Part shown: positions 22,100 to 22,364 of the stretch, piece after piece
Layout: every line of letters begins with the position of its first letter
How positions within the stretch are numbered: position 1 is the first letter of the stretch
From: Candidatus Magasanikbacteria bacterium GW2011_GWC2_45_8
GTDB lineage: Bacteria; Patescibacteriota; Patescibacteriia; Magasanikbacterales; UBA10146
Reading direction: 5' to 3'
DNA: 22,364 nt
Assembly: GCA_001001925.1 (NCBI GenBank)
Contig: LCLH01000022.1
Location: 1-22,364, forward strand
The notes under the pieces: model-generated
Databases searched by the model: none
Seen by the model: only the letters and a program-made list of their open reading frames with translations
Told to the model about the DNA's origin: nothing
Translations under genes and position numbers: made by a program

Positions 22100-22364
22100 T
22101 TATTTTTTGCGGCTGTCTTTGAGTTTTTTGTTTGGGTCGCGCAAGTAGGCCAATTTGGCGCGGCGCACAAAACCTTGTTTGAGCACTTCAATTTTGGTGA
22201 TGAGCGGGGAAAAAAGAGGATACACTTTTTCTACACCTACACCTTCGGAAATGCGTCGCACGGTAATGCCTGCGCCAATTTCTGACCCGTGTTTGCGCGC
22301 GAGCACTACGCCTTCAAACACCTGGATGCGCTCTTTGTTTTCACCCTTGGTGTTGATTTAAGTG
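22100..22364 (-). CDS. rplS: 50S ribosomal protein L19, 5' end cut off by the window and frameshifted
   Basis: The visible part covers roughly the C-terminal 85 residues of this 110-120-residue large-subunit protein. It includes 'KERIQVFEGVVLARKHGS', 'ITVRRISEGVGVEKVYPLFS' and 'KIEVLKQGFVRRAKLAYLRD', all strongly conserved. The frame stays open from 22100 to 22357. At 22358-22360 the complement is a TAA directly before 'INTKGENKERIQ', where the family expects 'VHxKI'. Adding one T to the TTT run at 22356-22358 (A on the coding strand) restores 'HLKINTKG', so a one-base deletion or sequencing error near the edge is likely. The rest of the gene is outside the window. Confidence 0.9.

Noticed and set aside
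1..22364. Recoding of TGA (as in Gracilibacteria and SR1)
   Set aside because: No in-frame TGA is needed inside any conserved domain; trpS, uvrA, rnj and the other genes read through completely under the standard code.
1..22364. CRISPR arrays, transposases or prophage genes
   Set aside because: I saw no regularly spaced direct repeats, no DDE or serine/tyrosine recombinase motifs and no phage structural genes.

Overview
This window looks like chromosome from a Patescibacteria (CPR) bacterium, most likely of the Parcubacteria type. The reasons are its gene content: a DUF4012 protein, a DUF11-type surface protein, a cysteine-rich type IV secretion (T4SS) pilin, a membrane-anchored solute-binding protein without permeases, and RNase J with a basic low-complexity N-terminus. 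No start codon in the window has a convincing Shine-Dalgarno sequence at normal spacing, and several promoters predict leaderless or near-leaderless mRNAs. The lineage call is an inference from content; no 16S gene is present.

Left part (about 30-8201, all minus strand, read right to left): one tightly packed envelope-glycan operon. It contains a polyprenyl-phosphate sugar-1-phosphate transferase, two GT4 glycosyltransferases, a large DUF4012 membrane protein and a DUF11-repeat surface protein. A plausible flow is lipid-linked glycan initiation, extension, then transfer to the surface, with DUF4012 as a candidate LCP-like ligase (inference).

Centre (8202-10262): back-to-back promoters lead to rnpB (class A RNase P RNA) and its terminator. 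Next comes a two-gene signalling module on the plus strand: a winged-helix plus GHKL-ATPase protein, then a STAS-like DUF4325 protein. The module has an inverted repeat over its promoter. A diverged second copy of the rnpB 3' end and terminator lies just after it, which suggests insertion or duplication at the rnpB 3' end. A possible structured RNA, two opposed terminators and a 5'-truncated RelE/ParE-type toxin remnant follow.

Housekeeping block (10268-16876): trpS (minus) and pyrD (plus) diverge from overlapping promoters. pyrD has a class-2-like architecture but a cysteine in the catalytic-base position, and its 3' end is extended through a perfect 28-bp palindrome into the convergent RNase J gene. 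RNase J, tRNA-Leu(CAG), an oligopeptide-binding-like protein and secG form a minus-strand series.

Right part (16972-22364): a divergently transcribed plus-strand set holds a monothiol (CPFS) DsbA-like protein, a very cysteine-rich T4SS pilin-like gene broken by a single -1 frameshift, and uvrA. A long perfect inverted-repeat terminator separates uvrA from rplS (minus). rplS runs off the window and appears to lack one T in a homopolymer near the edge.
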